The notes under the pieces: generated by a model
Seen by the model: the letters and a program-made list of their open reading frames with translations, nothing else
What the model was told of the DNA's origin: nothing
Databases searched by the model: none
Assembly: GCA_029298735.1 (NCBI GenBank)
Contig: JANSLP010000106.1
Coordinates: 1-64,000, forward strand
Length of the DNA: 64,000 bases
DNA from: Ophiostoma sp. CBS 140.51
Lineage: Eukaryota; Ascomycota; Sordariomycetes; Ophiostomatales; Ophiostomataceae
Direction: 5' to 3'
Shown here: in pieces, positions 50,481-60,568 of the stretch
How the letters are laid out: every line of letters starts with the position of its first letter
Numbering within the stretch: the first letter of the stretch is position 1
Translations under genes and position numbers: made by a program

Positions 50481-51656
50481 CTACAGCGACTTCCTGTAGA
50501 GCTCCCCGCCACAGGTGCGCAGCCGCGCAGCGGCCTGCTCGGGCGTAATATCGCGCTGCGGCTCGCCCAGCAGCTCGTACCCGACCAAAAACTTGCGCAC
50601 CGTGGCGGACCGCAGCAGCGGCGGGTAAAAGTGCATATGGAACCAGCTGCTGTCGGCTTCGTCACTGTCGAGCACATCCAAAGGGGCCTGGTGGATGCCC
50701 GAGGAGTAGGGAAAGTTGGTCTCGAATAAATTGTCGTACCGCCGCGTCACTTCTTGAATGGCATCGGCAAAGTGCAGGCGTTCGTCGTCGCTAAACTCGA
50801 CAATAGCACGCACATGTCTTTTCGAGATAATCATGACCTCGAAGGGCCAGATGGCCCACCAGGGGCAGACCACCAAGAACGAGTCGTTTTCGTAGACGAT
50901 GCGCTCCTGCTTGGCGAGCTCGAGCTTGACGTAGTCGCCCAGCAGGTGCCTCTCAGAACCGTGCTGCTTGCGGTACTGCCGCATCTGGGTCAACTCCTTC
51001 TCGGGCTCCTGGGGCAGACTCGATGTCGTCCACACCTGACAGTGCGGGTGCGGGTTCGAGCAGCCCATGGCGGCGCCCTTGTTTTCGAAGATTTGCATGT
51101 AGCGCAGCTGGCTGGCCGGCGTAGGGACGGTGTCGTAGGAGGACGTGGAGGGATTCGCTTCCAAAAACTTCTGTGCAGCAGCGTACACCGGATTCGTCGG
51201 CGCCAAATGCGCCGCATAGATGCGCGTCCACGTCAGGATGACGGGCAGAATGTCGCGCGCGGCCATGTCGGCGAGCGTGACGTGGTGCTTAGGCGAGAAC
51301 GTCAGGACATAGCACTTGCCGGTCGTCGCTTCGGCTTTGAGGAGCAGCGACTCGAGATCGTCGTCCTTGCCTGTCGGCTCGGCTGGGCTGTACTCCGCCT
51401 GGCTCTCCTTCACCGCGGAGTAGTCATTGACAAAGACAAAGGTGTTGTCGTAGGCCGGGTTGGCGTCGCCCTGGGCGCGCTTGTTGCCCGGGCACAGGTA
51501 GCAGCTGGGATCGTACTCGGGCAGCGTGTTCTTGGAGGGAGCCTCCTGCTGGCCCTGCCAGGGCCGCTTGGTGCGGTGCGGCGAGACGAGCAGCCAGGCG
51601 CCCGTCAATGGGTTGTACCGCCGGTGAGAGATGTCGTTGAGAATTTCGTCGAGCAT
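50481..51656 (-). CDS. GAL7: Galactose-1-phosphate uridylyltransferase
   Basis: Single exon, 391 residues from MLDEILNDISHRRYNPLTG. The N-terminal signature RRYNPLTGAWLLVSPHRTKR is followed by the zinc ligands Cys52 and Cys55 (CYLCPGNKR). The active-site motif GCSNPHPHCQVW carries His203-Pro-His205, in which the second His takes the uridylyl group. Later come FVVCPWWAIWPFEVMIISKR and the C-terminal FHMHFYPPLLRS histidines. The enzyme is the Leloir-pathway step exchanging UMP between UDP-glucose and galactose-1-phosphate in the cytosol. No galactokinase or epimerase gene is next to it, unlike in yeast. Its 3' end is 173 bp from that of ERG28 (convergent). Confidence 0.97.
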   Translation of the reverse strand: MLDEILNDISHRRYNPLTGAWLLVSPHRTKRPWQGQQEAPSKNTLPEYDPSCYLCPGNKRAQGDANPAYDNTFVFVNDYSAVKESQAEYSPAEPTGKDDDLESLLLKAEATTGKCYVLTFSPKHHVTLADMAARDILPVILTWTRIYAAHLAPTNPVYAAAQKFLEANPSTSSYDTVPTPASQLRYMQIFENKGAAMGCSNPHPHCQVWTTSSLPQEPEKELTQMRQYRKQHGSERHLLGDYVKLELAKQERIVYENDSFLVVCPWWAIWPFEVMIISKRHVRAIVEFSDDERLHFADAIQEVTRRYDNLFETNFPYSSGIHQAPLDVLDSDEADSSWFHMHFYPPLLRSATVRKFLVGYELLGEPQRDITPEQAAARLRTCGGELYRKSL

Positions 51657-54126
51657 GGTGGGTGGGAGGCAGTTGAAGCTGTTATGGAGTGGGGAGCAGC
51701 GTCACTAGCTACTGGTGAAGCTCTGCAACGAAATGCAATGCGTGGAACGGAAGTCGAGAAGATGATGTAAAAGGAAAGAACAGTGACGGCAGTTCCTTCC
51801 TCGAAATGTTTGTAAAGAAAATAAAAGGTTTTATTTCAAGCAACCGACAAAAGAAGTTGCCATCGGCCGTTCCTTCCCTGCTTTCTCTGACTTGTTTCCT
51901 CCGCGGTGACGATGGTAAAAAGGTGGGGTGGCGTCCGCCAGTTGCGGCGCCAGTTTGCGCGAGCATTGCGACTCAAACAGCGTCTGTTGGAAGCTGTTGC
52001 ACCGAGCCAGCCAAAAGCTCTTGCCTGTTTGGGTAGTTTGTGGGGCATTCAGTCAAGTTTGCAGCTCGTCTTTCTTGGTCTTTCCGCGGGGAAATTTGGT
52101 GAATTGAAGCCAGGTCGCGGGTTGTCGGCGGAACCACCGAAGAAGCCCCCGCCATTCAGAGGCGTTGAAGACGTCGCTTTGTGGAAGCCAGCAAAACGAT
52201 TTTAACACAGAACGGTCGCCACAGCCCGTAAAATCGCCCGAGAGCCCGAGGGCGCCACCATCCACCAAAGAGACTAACACGACACAAAGGCATTCGGGGA
52301 AGGTCGTTCTTTTATGCTTTCACTTTGATGCCGCTCTATTTGCGTGTCAGTTTTAATTTGCTTTATCTTTATACGAACTTAGCATCACTGATTTCAAAGC
52401 CTCGTTTCACAGCCTTATTGTTCAATAAAGTTGGTGAGCTAAATGACAGCGAGCTTTGAGTTGTGAACTGAGACGATGTGAGATTTCATCGACAAAGATT
52501 CCCCACCAATCGAGAGTCTCTTTTTCTTGGCTGTGGCTTTTTGTGAGCAGCTGTCGTCTCCATTTTAGCCTGCACAAATCGTGAAGTTCTTGTCGTCTTG
52601 ACCTGTAATTCATCCATGTTTACCGGTGAGTTCTGTTTCTGAAATAACACGTTCGAAAGCATCAGTCAGGCCGTCTTTATGTACTGTTTAACGAAGCGAG
52701 AGTCTTTTAAATGTGGCATTTGTGAGCAGTCAAAGTCATCTTTCATTGGCTCTCTTTGGTCTGCATGAATCGTCGACCTTTGCAGTGGGATATTAGACCG
52801 AGATTGCTCGACTGAGAGTGCTCTTGAAAAATCTGGGTGCTTCTGAATTTTCATCGCAACTGCTGCGTTTCCTTCGTCCAAAGCGGACGGGGATGAAAGA
52901 GTCTCGGAGAGGGACAGAGTAAAAGACGAGATACGGCATATTCTTATCGTCCTTGTCGTCACAGGAGACCCAGACGCTCCTATTTATACTCATTATAAGT
53001 ATGATGTAAAAAGAGCAGTGTTCAATGAGAAAAGCGAAGTACGTGTTGCACCTCTTGCGATTGATTGTTGCATTGGAGGTTGCAGTTTTGAGTGACCGAC
53101 CGCGCAAAAAGAGGGGATGTGGAATTCGAACTGTCGATCTGCGCCCCTTTTACATGGTTAAGGCATGGGTTCAGGGGAATAAGCATCGTTCAGCATCGCT
53201 GAGGATCTCTTGAGGATCTCTTCAACTTCAACACGTGCAACCATCCTTGTCAAATTAACGAGAATGATTGGACGACTGGACTAACAACCTCAAATAATCA
53301 TACTTTACTCATGCAAGGTACACTGCAAGCTTACCGGTCCGGACCGACTTGGAAGGTCTTGGACTTTTGCGCGGTCCCCTTTCATCTGCATTTTTTGGGG
53401 CACTTTGATATTTTTTCTGCATTCACTCCTTTGATTCTGTATCGCCTGTGTCTAAATGGGGGCAGGATCTCCAAGGACTGTCAGACTTAATTGGGGGCCA
53501 GGCGTAGAAAAGGATAAAGAATCTCAAATAGAAACAATGGCTCGACCGATGGCTCATCCTGAGCAAACAATGGCTCCTTACAAAGCTTTTCGTGGTCAAC
53601 GATCCGTCCCCCTTGTACTCTCTACCATTCACACACGTGTTGCTATATGCGAAGACGACGGTGCCTTTTCATAGCATGTAACATGCCGTCCGCCATCAAG
53701 GATCTCCCAGGTCTACCAGGGTCTACTGCACAGCCATGTAGGTCCCAATGCAGGAACAATCAGGAACAGAAAGGAACCAAAAATGTTGCCGCGCTTTTTG
53801 TCGTGCTTGCCGCGTCTTCTTCACCTAATCCTGGGTATTCCAGGGAGTTGTTCTTTACCCGGAAATTTATTCTGAAGTGGTACTCTGCCGCCCGTCTTTC
53901 AGGATGCAGTCCCCGGTTTTACTCTCTTTAACCAGTAGACCTACAATTCATAACACTCTTGTCTATTCCGGGCAGTGATTGCCGACACGTGCGGCGTAGC
54001 CAAACATGGGATGGATGAGTTCATCTGATGGGTTGTAGATATATTGTGTGCTCGTCCCATGTTAATGTGCGGTATCTAAATGTTTCGTTTCGTAGATCAA
54101 GCTCATCACTCCATCCTCCAACCGAT
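51657..54126. other. 2.5-kb intergenic region, no gene seen
   Basis: Upstream of both the uridylyltransferase gene (-) and the chitinase gene (+). Short frames have no recognisable product. A T-arm-like GTTCGAAT string on the minus strand near 53127-53134 does not complete a tRNA fold. A TATATT element lies about 85 bp upstream of the chitinase start (54040-54045). Confidence 0.5.
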
Positions 54127-56199
54127 ATGACTCGACACTCTCTTTCTCTTGCCTCCCTCGCCTCGCTGGCCACGCTGGCCGTGCCTGCCCTGGCGGCCGG
54201 CGGCAAGCTCAATGTCTACTGGGGCCAGAGCGGCTTCCGCACGCTCAGCCAGGTCTGCCAGGAAGATGCCCTGGACTTTGTGACCTTGTCGTTTATCAAC
54301 GAGACGCCCGAAAACGACGGAAACACCAACTACCCGGGCATGGAGTTTGCGGCACACTGCCCCGGCACGACGTACACGGTGCATGGCGAGGCTTCCGACC
54401 TCATTTCAGGGTGTACCGACATCCAAGAGGGGATCCCCGTGTGCCAGCAGCACGGCACCAAAGTCATCCTATCCATTGGCGGCGTCTTTGATGCACAGCT
54501 GGCCAACTACAACCTGACCACCGAAGACAATGGGCGGTACTTTGCCGATTTCCTGTGGGGAGCTTTCGGGCCGTACAATGCCTCTTGGAGCGGTCCGCGT
54601 CCGTTTGACCTGAGTGCCACGCAGCACAACTCGGTCGACGGTTTCGACTTTGATATCGAAAAGGAGTTTCCGTCGGAAGAGCCCTGGATTGCGCTCATTG
54701 ACCAGCTGCGTAGCCACTGGACCGGCGGCGAGTACCTCATTACTGGCGCACCCCAATGTCCCATTGTCTCCGACGCCACGCTGCCCATGAAGAAAATGAT
54801 TGCCGCCTCGCAGTTTGACCTCATCTGGGTCCAGTTTTACAACAACCCGGAATGTGACGGCACTACATCAGCCTTTAACTTTGACGAGTGGGTGACGTTC
54901 TTGCAGGGCACGCGCAGCGCCCATGCGCAACTGTACATTGGCCTCCCGGCGGACCAGGGCGCATCAGGTTACCTAGACGAGCCGACTCTGACGTCCTTGC
55001 TCAACAAGTACGGCACGAGTCCGTCCTTTGGCGGTGTCATGCTCTGGGATGAGAATCTGTCGTACACCAACAACAATGCGTCGTCGACTAACGAGACATA
55101 TGCCGATCTGGTCAAGCAGATTATGGCCGGTGTGCCGCCGCCGCCGCCGTCGTCAACATCATCAGTGTCTGTCACGGCCTCGCCGACTGCTTCATCTACG
55201 CCCTGTAGCAACCCCTACATCGTCCAAGCGACCGACGACTGCTACGACTTGGCCGTCACGTACGGCACCACCGTCACACAGATTCTGGCGCTCAACCCGC
55301 AGCTCGACCGTTTTTGTGACTTGACGCCGGGACAGGCCATTTGTCTTCCCCAAGCGTGCACCCGCTATTACACCGTCCAGTCGGGCGACTCGTGCTACAA
55401 GATTGATACCACGTTTGGTATTTCTCTCACGCAGTTTCAGCAGTGGAACCCAACCGTCAACACCGACTGCACCAACCTCAACATTGGCCAGAAAGTGTGT
55501 GTGTCGGTGACGCCGGGCAACTCGACCGGGAACTGGACGTCGTCATCCATACCATCATCGGTGTCGGTGACGTCCTCGCCGACTGCGTCGGCTTCGCCGT
55601 CGACCGTCCCCTGCGGAAAACACTACACGGTCGTGGCCGGCGACTCCTGCTATGTCGTCGACACCAAGTACGGCCTGACCTTCAGCCAGCTGCAGGCCCT
55701 CAACCCGGGCGCCATCAACAGCGACTGCACAAACCTGGACATTGGGCAGGTTTTGTGCGTGGCCGGTATGAATTCGACGTCGTCGTCGTCCATCCCCTCA
55801 ATAGTGCCGTCCACTACGGTGCCGACGACATCGACTATCGCCTCGTCGTCGCCAATTCCCTGTGGAAAGCACTACACTGTCGCCGCTGGCGACTCTTGCT
55901 ACAAGATTGACACTCTGTACAACCTGACGTTCAGCCAGCTCCAGTCATTGAACCCTTCGGCCGCCATCAACACTGACTGCACCAACTTGCAGATTGGACA
56001 GGTGCTGTGTGTAGCGGGGGTCAAGTCGAACTCGAGCTCGAGTGTCTCGCCGTCAAAATCATCACTGTCGACATCGACTTCTCTCTCCACCGGCCATGGC
56101 ACTGCTCCCAGCAGCGGCTTCTCGACCGTCGTCACGAGCAGCCAGTCATACATGTGGGCGAACACGACGACCGTGACAAAGACGGTGAGCAAAGTTTAA
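54127..56199 (+). CDS. Secreted GH18 class III chitinase with four C-terminal LysM domains
   Basis: Single exon, 690 residues from the ATG of MTRHSLSLASLASL; the frame is open upstream without a better start. Residues 1-23 are a signal peptide ending in PALAA. The GH18 barrel runs from KLNVYWGQSG (hevamine-like YWGQ) to about 335. KVILSIGG is at 112-119, and the catalytic motif SVDGFDFDIE places Asp171, Asp174, Asp176 and acid Glu178. After a Pro/Ser linker come LysM1 (about 363-407), LysM2 (414-459), LysM3 (499-545) and LysM4 (582-629), separated by Ser/Thr-rich linkers. Modules 2-4 share the GDSCY and DCTNL-IGQ pattern. It should cleave chitin at the cell wall or outside the cell, with LysM modules anchoring it to chitin or oligomers. 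The Ser/Thr-rich tail lacks a GPI-type hydrophobic end. Confidence 0.95.
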   Translation: MTRHSLSLASLASLATLAVPALAAGGKLNVYWGQSGFRTLSQVCQEDALDFVTLSFINETPENDGNTNYPGMEFAAHCPGTTYTVHGEASDLISGCTDIQEGIPVCQQHGTKVILSIGGVFDAQLANYNLTTEDNGRYFADFLWGAFGPYNASWSGPRPFDLSATQHNSVDGFDFDIEKEFPSEEPWIALIDQLRSHWTGGEYLITGAPQCPIVSDATLPMKKMIAASQFDLIWVQFYNNPECDGTTSAFNFDEWVTFLQGTRSAHAQLYIGLPADQGASGYLDEPTLTSLLNKYGTSPSFGGVMLWDENLSYTNNNASSTNETYADLVKQIMAGVPPPPPSSTSSVSVTASPTASSTPCSNPYIVQATDDCYDLAVTYGTTVTQILALNPQLDRFCDLTPGQAICLPQACTRYYTVQSGDSCYKIDTTFGISLTQFQQWNPTVNTDCTNLNIGQKVCVSVTPGNSTGNWTSSSIPSSVSVTSSPTASASPSTVPCGKHYTVVAGDSCYVVDTKYGLTFSQLQALNPGAINSDCTNLDIGQVLCVAGMNSTSSSSIPSIVPSTTVPTTSTIASSSPIPCGKHYTVAAGDSCYKIDTLYNLTFSQLQSLNPSAAINTDCTNLQIGQVLCVAGVKSNSSSSVSPSKSSLSTSTSLSTGHGTAPSSGFSTVVTSSQSYMWANTTTVTKTVSKV

Positions 56200-56284
56200 T
56201 TCTCCAGTAGGAACCTACTGGTAAGACCTTGTTTTCTGTATATATTCTGCATATCCTGTATATCCTGTATATCCTTTCTTTTCT

Positions 56285-56354
56285 GACTTTCTTTAACTTT
56301 CCTTAACTTTCCTTAACTTTCCTCAACTTTCCTCAACTTTCCTCAACTTTCCTT
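56285..56354. repeat. 10-bp tandem repeat (AACTTTCCTT/C), about 7 copies
   Basis: Seven decamers, AACTTTCCTT changing to AACTTTCCTC and back, start 86 bp after the chitinase stop. They lie in its 3' region, next to the AMP-binding pseudogene. Confidence 0.9.
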
Positions 56355-56514
56355 TTATTTGCTTTCATTTCTTTTTCTTACCTTGAATTCTCTCCTGTAC
56401 TTTATACAATTCCATTTTTCCATTGTTGATAAATTCCCTGTTGTATTCGCTTTCAGTTTTCTTGTCTTAAGATTTTCTTTATTTAAAATAACCATTTTCA
56501 AATTACGTGTTATC

Positions 56515-56958
56515 ATGGGCGAATTTACTCTTGTTAGCAAGCTCTATACGGTAATCAAGTACCGCTGTGTAGAGCTGTGGCTAGTCCCGCGTCAGCATAG
56601 AAACATTCTCCCTCATAAAGCGTAGACACCACTTGCTAACACGTCAACAGCACTGTTGATCCGTATAGTGTCCGACGATGTGGTAGGAAAATACGATGTG
56701 TCCTTTGTTCGCCAGTTTAATGCAGGTGCTGCGTCATTGCCTCCTCAGATCATCGAGGAGCTAGCTGTGGCATATCTGGGCGTTGCTCTGCGATAGGCCT
56801 GGGGTATGACGGAAAGCTACAATTATATTACCATCACGCCTCCAGATCTGTCAACGTACGAGCACGCGGCAAAGTTTGGCAAGCCTGTCGCCGGGACAGA
56901 GCTCAAGATTATTAGCGTTGAGATGGGGAAAGAGGTTCAGCCCGGCAAGGAAGGACAG
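56515..56958 (+). pseudogene. Internal fragment of an AMP-binding (acyl-CoA synthetase-like) enzyme
   Basis: Begins near MGEFTLVSKLYTVIKYRCVE LWLVP (written in two parts) and continues after a still-recognisable 60-bp intron (56591-56650, CTAAC branch, CAG acceptor) with LLIRIVSDDVVGKYDVSFV. Next comes RQFNAGAASLPPQIIEELA, then AWGMTESYNYITITPPDL, the motif where ANL-family adenylating enzymes bind ATP, and KFGKPVAGTELKII. An in-frame TAG at 56794-56796 sits where relatives have CAG (Gln) just before AWGMTE. Homology stops at EGQ and a GTAAGA donor at 56959. The 5' third and the C-terminal lid are missing. Remnant of a 4-coumarate-ligase or NRPS-like type enzyme; which one cannot be told. Confidence 0.75.
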
Positions 56959-57286
56959 GTAAGAAAAATATTACTCCCAACACGGATCTTCTCGTTCCAT
57001 TAACACGGCTGTAATTGTGGGCTCGTGACCAAGCCGGCCGGCTTCGTTGCTCAGCGGGACAATAAACTATAAGGGTATTCGGCTGCGAAGTAGCGAAGCT
57101 TCCATCTAGGGGGGCGTGTGATGCGCTACTTCACGGTATAGTAAGTTTACCCCTAATAGGCCAGGTAGAAGGGGTCCGACTCGGGGATGAAGTCGCTTAA
57201 ACACAGTTGAATTTAATAGGAACCGTTCATTTCGTTAAGTATCGTAGAATTATACATGTATCGTACAGTCAGTCTTTTATTATCCA
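56959..57286. other. Intergenic, no gene seen
   Basis: Starts with the orphan donor site of the AMP-binding remnant. No continuation of that gene was recognised up to the HNH gene's stop. Confidence 0.4.
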
Positions 57287-58562
57287 TCAAACCAACACAC
57301 CATTCCACCAACCATTGAAACGCAGCGCCACAAGTGTCCCGAGGTTTGTCGTGCCGTCGGACTCGACAATGGTAGCCTCTTCAGTGTCCCGTAAGATGTG
57401 GTCGCAATACTTGCCTGCAGCGCTCAGATGCAATACCGCTGCGATAGCAGCATGAACAGCTAACAGCCTCGGATGAGGCGAATCAATTGTGGGTGATTGG
57501 AAAAGTGTCCGCGTCAGAGGTTGCGGAACTGCACTGAAGGCGGGCAAGTCGTAGGATCCAATGCGATATGTTTGTGGCGGGCCAGCAGCCTTAAAGTACA
57601 TGCGGAACGAGCCGAATTCCTCATGGCACTCTCGAGTGAGCATGAGCGCATAAGTAGGCCGGTCAATGTCTGTGCCGGTAATAAATCGGTGAACATCCAT
57701 GTCAAACATGTTAAGGATATCCAGTGTATTCTTTCGGGCAGCAGTCTGTGTATATCGTCAGAGAAGAGGTAGTAATAAGCTTAAGAGTGAAACGGCTACG
57801 TACCATTTGCGGGCTGCCCTCGAGACTTGTGAGCGAATGCGGAAGGATATGTGCCACTTCCAATGTCTGAAAAGCAGTGCCGTCGGTCCAGTCAAAGACC
57901 TGGCCATCGTCGTCGATGGCAATCTGACCGTGCTCCGCGTGGCGGCGCCGTGCTTCTTGCTTGTCGAATTTGCGTGTCACTACGCAGCGGTGCTTGTCAC
58001 GGATAAGGCAGTTTCGTCGAAGCGTTGAGACGCGCACACGGGACCCAGGGAGGACTTCTTCGGCCGGTATTGTGGGGATGGACAGGGGAGCAGGTGTCGG
58101 CTGTGGTGTTTTGACCGCGCACGCTTTCACTAGAATTAAGGAAGAGAAAAGGTCAGCAACGAAGCAAGCTGTGTATGTTGAGACGGAAAACGAACAGGGA
58201 AGAAAAAAGTTTTCGATTAAGTAATCCGTAAACTGGACGATCTTGTTGTAGAGTGCAGCTGTGTCGATGCCAGTGGCCAGAGGAGAATCCATGTCGATGC
58301 CGACCGTGGAGAAAAAAGAGCGCAAGTATGCGTCGCTGGACTGCTGATGCAGGGAGCATTGGTAAATCTGTCGTACCATCTCGATGCGACGGAAAGGGAC
58401 TGACAATTGCTCGATCTCGGCCGCCTCGAACTGCCGTAACACGGCCGCGAAGAGAGCCGTGGCATGGCTGCGTGCCGCATCGCTTGTAAACGCCGCTTCC
58501 TTTATCGCGAAGTCAAGTGTGACTTTAAGGGATGCTTGGCGATGATGTAGTGGGGAGGCCAT
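57287..58562 (-). CDS. HNH endonuclease domain protein (fungal HNH_2 type)
   Basis: Three exons: 58562-58196, 58129-57804 and 57745-57287, giving 383 residues. Intron 2 (57803-57746, GTACGT...CACAG) is phase 0 and joins EGSPQM to TAARKNTLDIL. Intron 1 (58195-58130, GTTCGT donor, CTGAC, TCTAG) is 66 bp, a multiple of 3 with no stop, so it could be retained. The N-terminal half is helical. The domain opens with RRNCLIRDKHRCVVTRKF, continues FQTLEVAHILPHSL with the metal/catalytic His of AHI, and ends NTLDILNMFD then RPTYALMLTRECHEEFGSF. The family (PF13391-like) is expanded in filamentous fungi; few members are characterised and nuclease activity is inferred. Intact, although flanked by gene remnants. 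Confidence 0.82.
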
Positions 58563-59326
58563 GTCGGTGGTGTTAAAAAAGGAAATATTGGAAACGCGCG
58601 ATAGGTCGGCGTTTTAGTTGAGAAGTTCCGTTTTCTTTAAGACGGATTATTAACCGGATGTTGTTAGGACGAGTGTGGGTTACACGATATGTCATGTGAT
58701 TGTTATATGACATGTAAATTTAGGAGTTCTAAGGATTAAACTAGAGGATAAGGCTTTTGTGGATTTACACTAGACAACACAGTTAATACTTTCTGTTGGC
58801 CGTACTGTTTATTTGATAGCCTACTTACTTTAATATTACGGGAACAGCCTCCACGGACCTGACCAACAGTCCAAGCGACAAAATACACGACCCGCACCGG
58901 GGGACACCGATAACGAGTCCGTCAGTATTATGAGGATGAGGTGGTAATATAAGAAGAAAGTGAGGAGGAGAAGAAAAGAAGCGGGAATGGGCTTCCTCAT
59001 TATACAGGAGGCTATGCATCGCTACCTGATACCAACTCGGTAAAGTTGTAAGTAATTCAGTTCTAGCTTTTCGTGATGTACTTAACCGTGCTTCTTAATC
59101 TGTAAGACGGTTCTAGAACAAGGCTCTGTGGTTGGAACATGTCATAAGAGGCACAGCGGGCACCGGGAGCACCGGGAGCACCGGGAGCACAGGGGAGCAC
59201 ACCCACAGGACGGCACAGGCACACGTCCGAAGAATGTCTTTCAAGCAGATTTTGCAGCTTGTAGACACTCGCCGTTTCACACCACCCCATATCATCACTA
59301 TTTCCGGGGCGGTCGTCATCAAAACG
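58563..59326. other. Intergenic, no gene seen
   Basis: Promoter side of the HNH gene, AT-rich. A GGGAGCACC tandem repeat (about four 9-bp units) lies at 59163-59198. No coding sequence recognised. Confidence 0.5.
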
Positions 59327-59398
59327 GGTCCAGTGGCCAAATGGCAAGGCGCTTGGCTACGAACCAAGAGATTGCAGGTTCGATCCCTGCCTGGATCG
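59327..59398 (+). tRNA. tRNA-Arg (anticodon ACG)
   Basis: 72 nt, folded by eye. Acceptor arms GGTCCAG and CTGGATC pair with one wobble, discriminator G at 59398. Anticodon stem CTTGG/CCAAG with loop CTACGAA gives anticodon ACG. T arm GCAGG-TTCGATC-CCTGC. No intron. A Pol III terminator T-run follows (59404-59408). ACG becomes ICG and reads CGU/CGC/CGA arginine codons. Confidence 0.95.
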
Positions 59399-59555
59399 TT
59401 TCTTTTTGTCGTTTTGTAACCATTTTATCAACCGATTTTATTTTTATTTTTTATTTTTATGTTTAAGGTCTACATGGGAAGACGAGATGCCGATGGTGAA
59501 AATCCCTGCCTGACTAAAGAATCTGCCCTGTTGAGTGACAAGAGATTGTAGTGTG

Positions 59556-59726
59556 TCGGGGGAAGCAACCGAAGATGGCCTGCATGGACTCGTGGATCAC
59601 GGCCATCGGGTACTTGAGCTTCTGGACAGAGATTAAGTCGATCTCATCTTTGTGGTGGAACGAGGCCCGGATCTCTTTGGGCAGCTTCTTGAGAGCATCA
59701 GGATTCGTGATCAATAGATACATATA
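59556..59726 (-). pseudogene. Cytochrome P450 internal fragment
   Basis: About 57 codons on the minus strand match the segment of fungal P450s between the I helix and the K helix: YLLITNPDALKKLPKEIRAS then DEIDLISVQKLKYPMAVIHE. The K-helix ExxR motif is degraded (HESMQAIFG in place of a normal E-A-L-R), and the I-helix oxygen-binding motif and the heme-Cys loop are absent nearby. A pure remnant with no catalytic capacity. Confidence 0.7.
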
Positions 59727-59814
59727 TGGGGGGGTTTTTCTCTTGCCTCGACCCAGCCGAGCCAGCCACACTATGTGAGTTTTCAGTTTTACATATCGAC
59801 ATAGCGCAGATGCA

Positions 59815-60165
59815 GCGGATCCAAACGTCCTTTCCGCAGCTGCCGTGCTGCGGGCGCGTTTCCAGAGGGCTTTACTCTGCTCGGACCCAACGGGGGGATA
59901 TCTAGTGATGGGGCTGCTCTCTGGAAAGGCGGTCGTGCCAGTCGACACCGTGCACATCAACAACCTGAATCTCAGGGATTATTGGCAGCCTGGGGCTGGG
60001 CATTGACGGTCTATGTGCAAAGCATCAAGACTGCGTCGGAGCATGGATCGGGGCTGGGGTTCAGCGACCTCGTTACGCACCGGCCGGTTCCCACTAGAGC
60101 GTTTGGAGGTGACCGTGTTACTCGTGGGAGAGGGTACACCGATAAAGGCTGCGATGTTGCTTAAC
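59815..60165 (+). other. Coding-like fragment of unknown identity
   Basis: A frame from 59815 reads ADPNVLSAAAVLRARFQRAL then GGYLVMGLLSGKAVVPVDTV and stops at 60004. An overlapping frame continues YVQSIKTASEHGSGLGFSDL and RGYTDKGCDVA to 60164. The composition looks like a protein with a frameshift near 59990 rather than random DNA. I could not assign it to a family. Confidence 0.3.
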
Positions 60166-60568
60166 TGAACTCTTTCTTTCGATTAGAGATGGGCGTTGGG
60201 GGGATTGACCGGCGTCCATGATAATGTTGATTTCCTATATTTTTCTTACGCAGTAAACCAAGTGCTTCGAGATCAATCACCAGAAACGTAAAAATAAAGT
60301 GATTGAAAAACTGGAGGATATATAAAGATGGCGTTCTTTTCATATTACCATTACTTGAAACTAATATTTAAGCAGCTAAATTCACATGAGTATGGAACGT
60401 CTTAAACCGTTCGGGGCCCCAACCGGCGGCGGCTAGTTAACGTCCTTGTAAAGCTTAACGTTCTTGCTCTGGCACTCGTGGCAGGTTCCGCAAGGTGTCA
60501 GCGGCGCGCCGTAGGGCTTCAATGTGGTCGTCTTTGCTATTGGCCGTGGTGACCTCATGCAGTAGGTG
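60166..60568. other. Intergenic; possible remains of the NmrA-like gene's 5' part
   Basis: AT-rich to 60410. After that the composition becomes GC-rich, but only from about 60569 is homology to the NmrA family readable. Confidence 0.35.

Noticed and set aside
53101..53215. Possible tRNA on the minus strand (GTTCGAAT T-loop-like string plus T-run)
   Set aside because: The T stem does not pair and no acceptor or anticodon stem could be built.
59514..59963. Intact 149-codon minus-strand gene
   Set aside because: Only about 57 codons match a P450, flanked by unrelated sequence; treated as a remnant.
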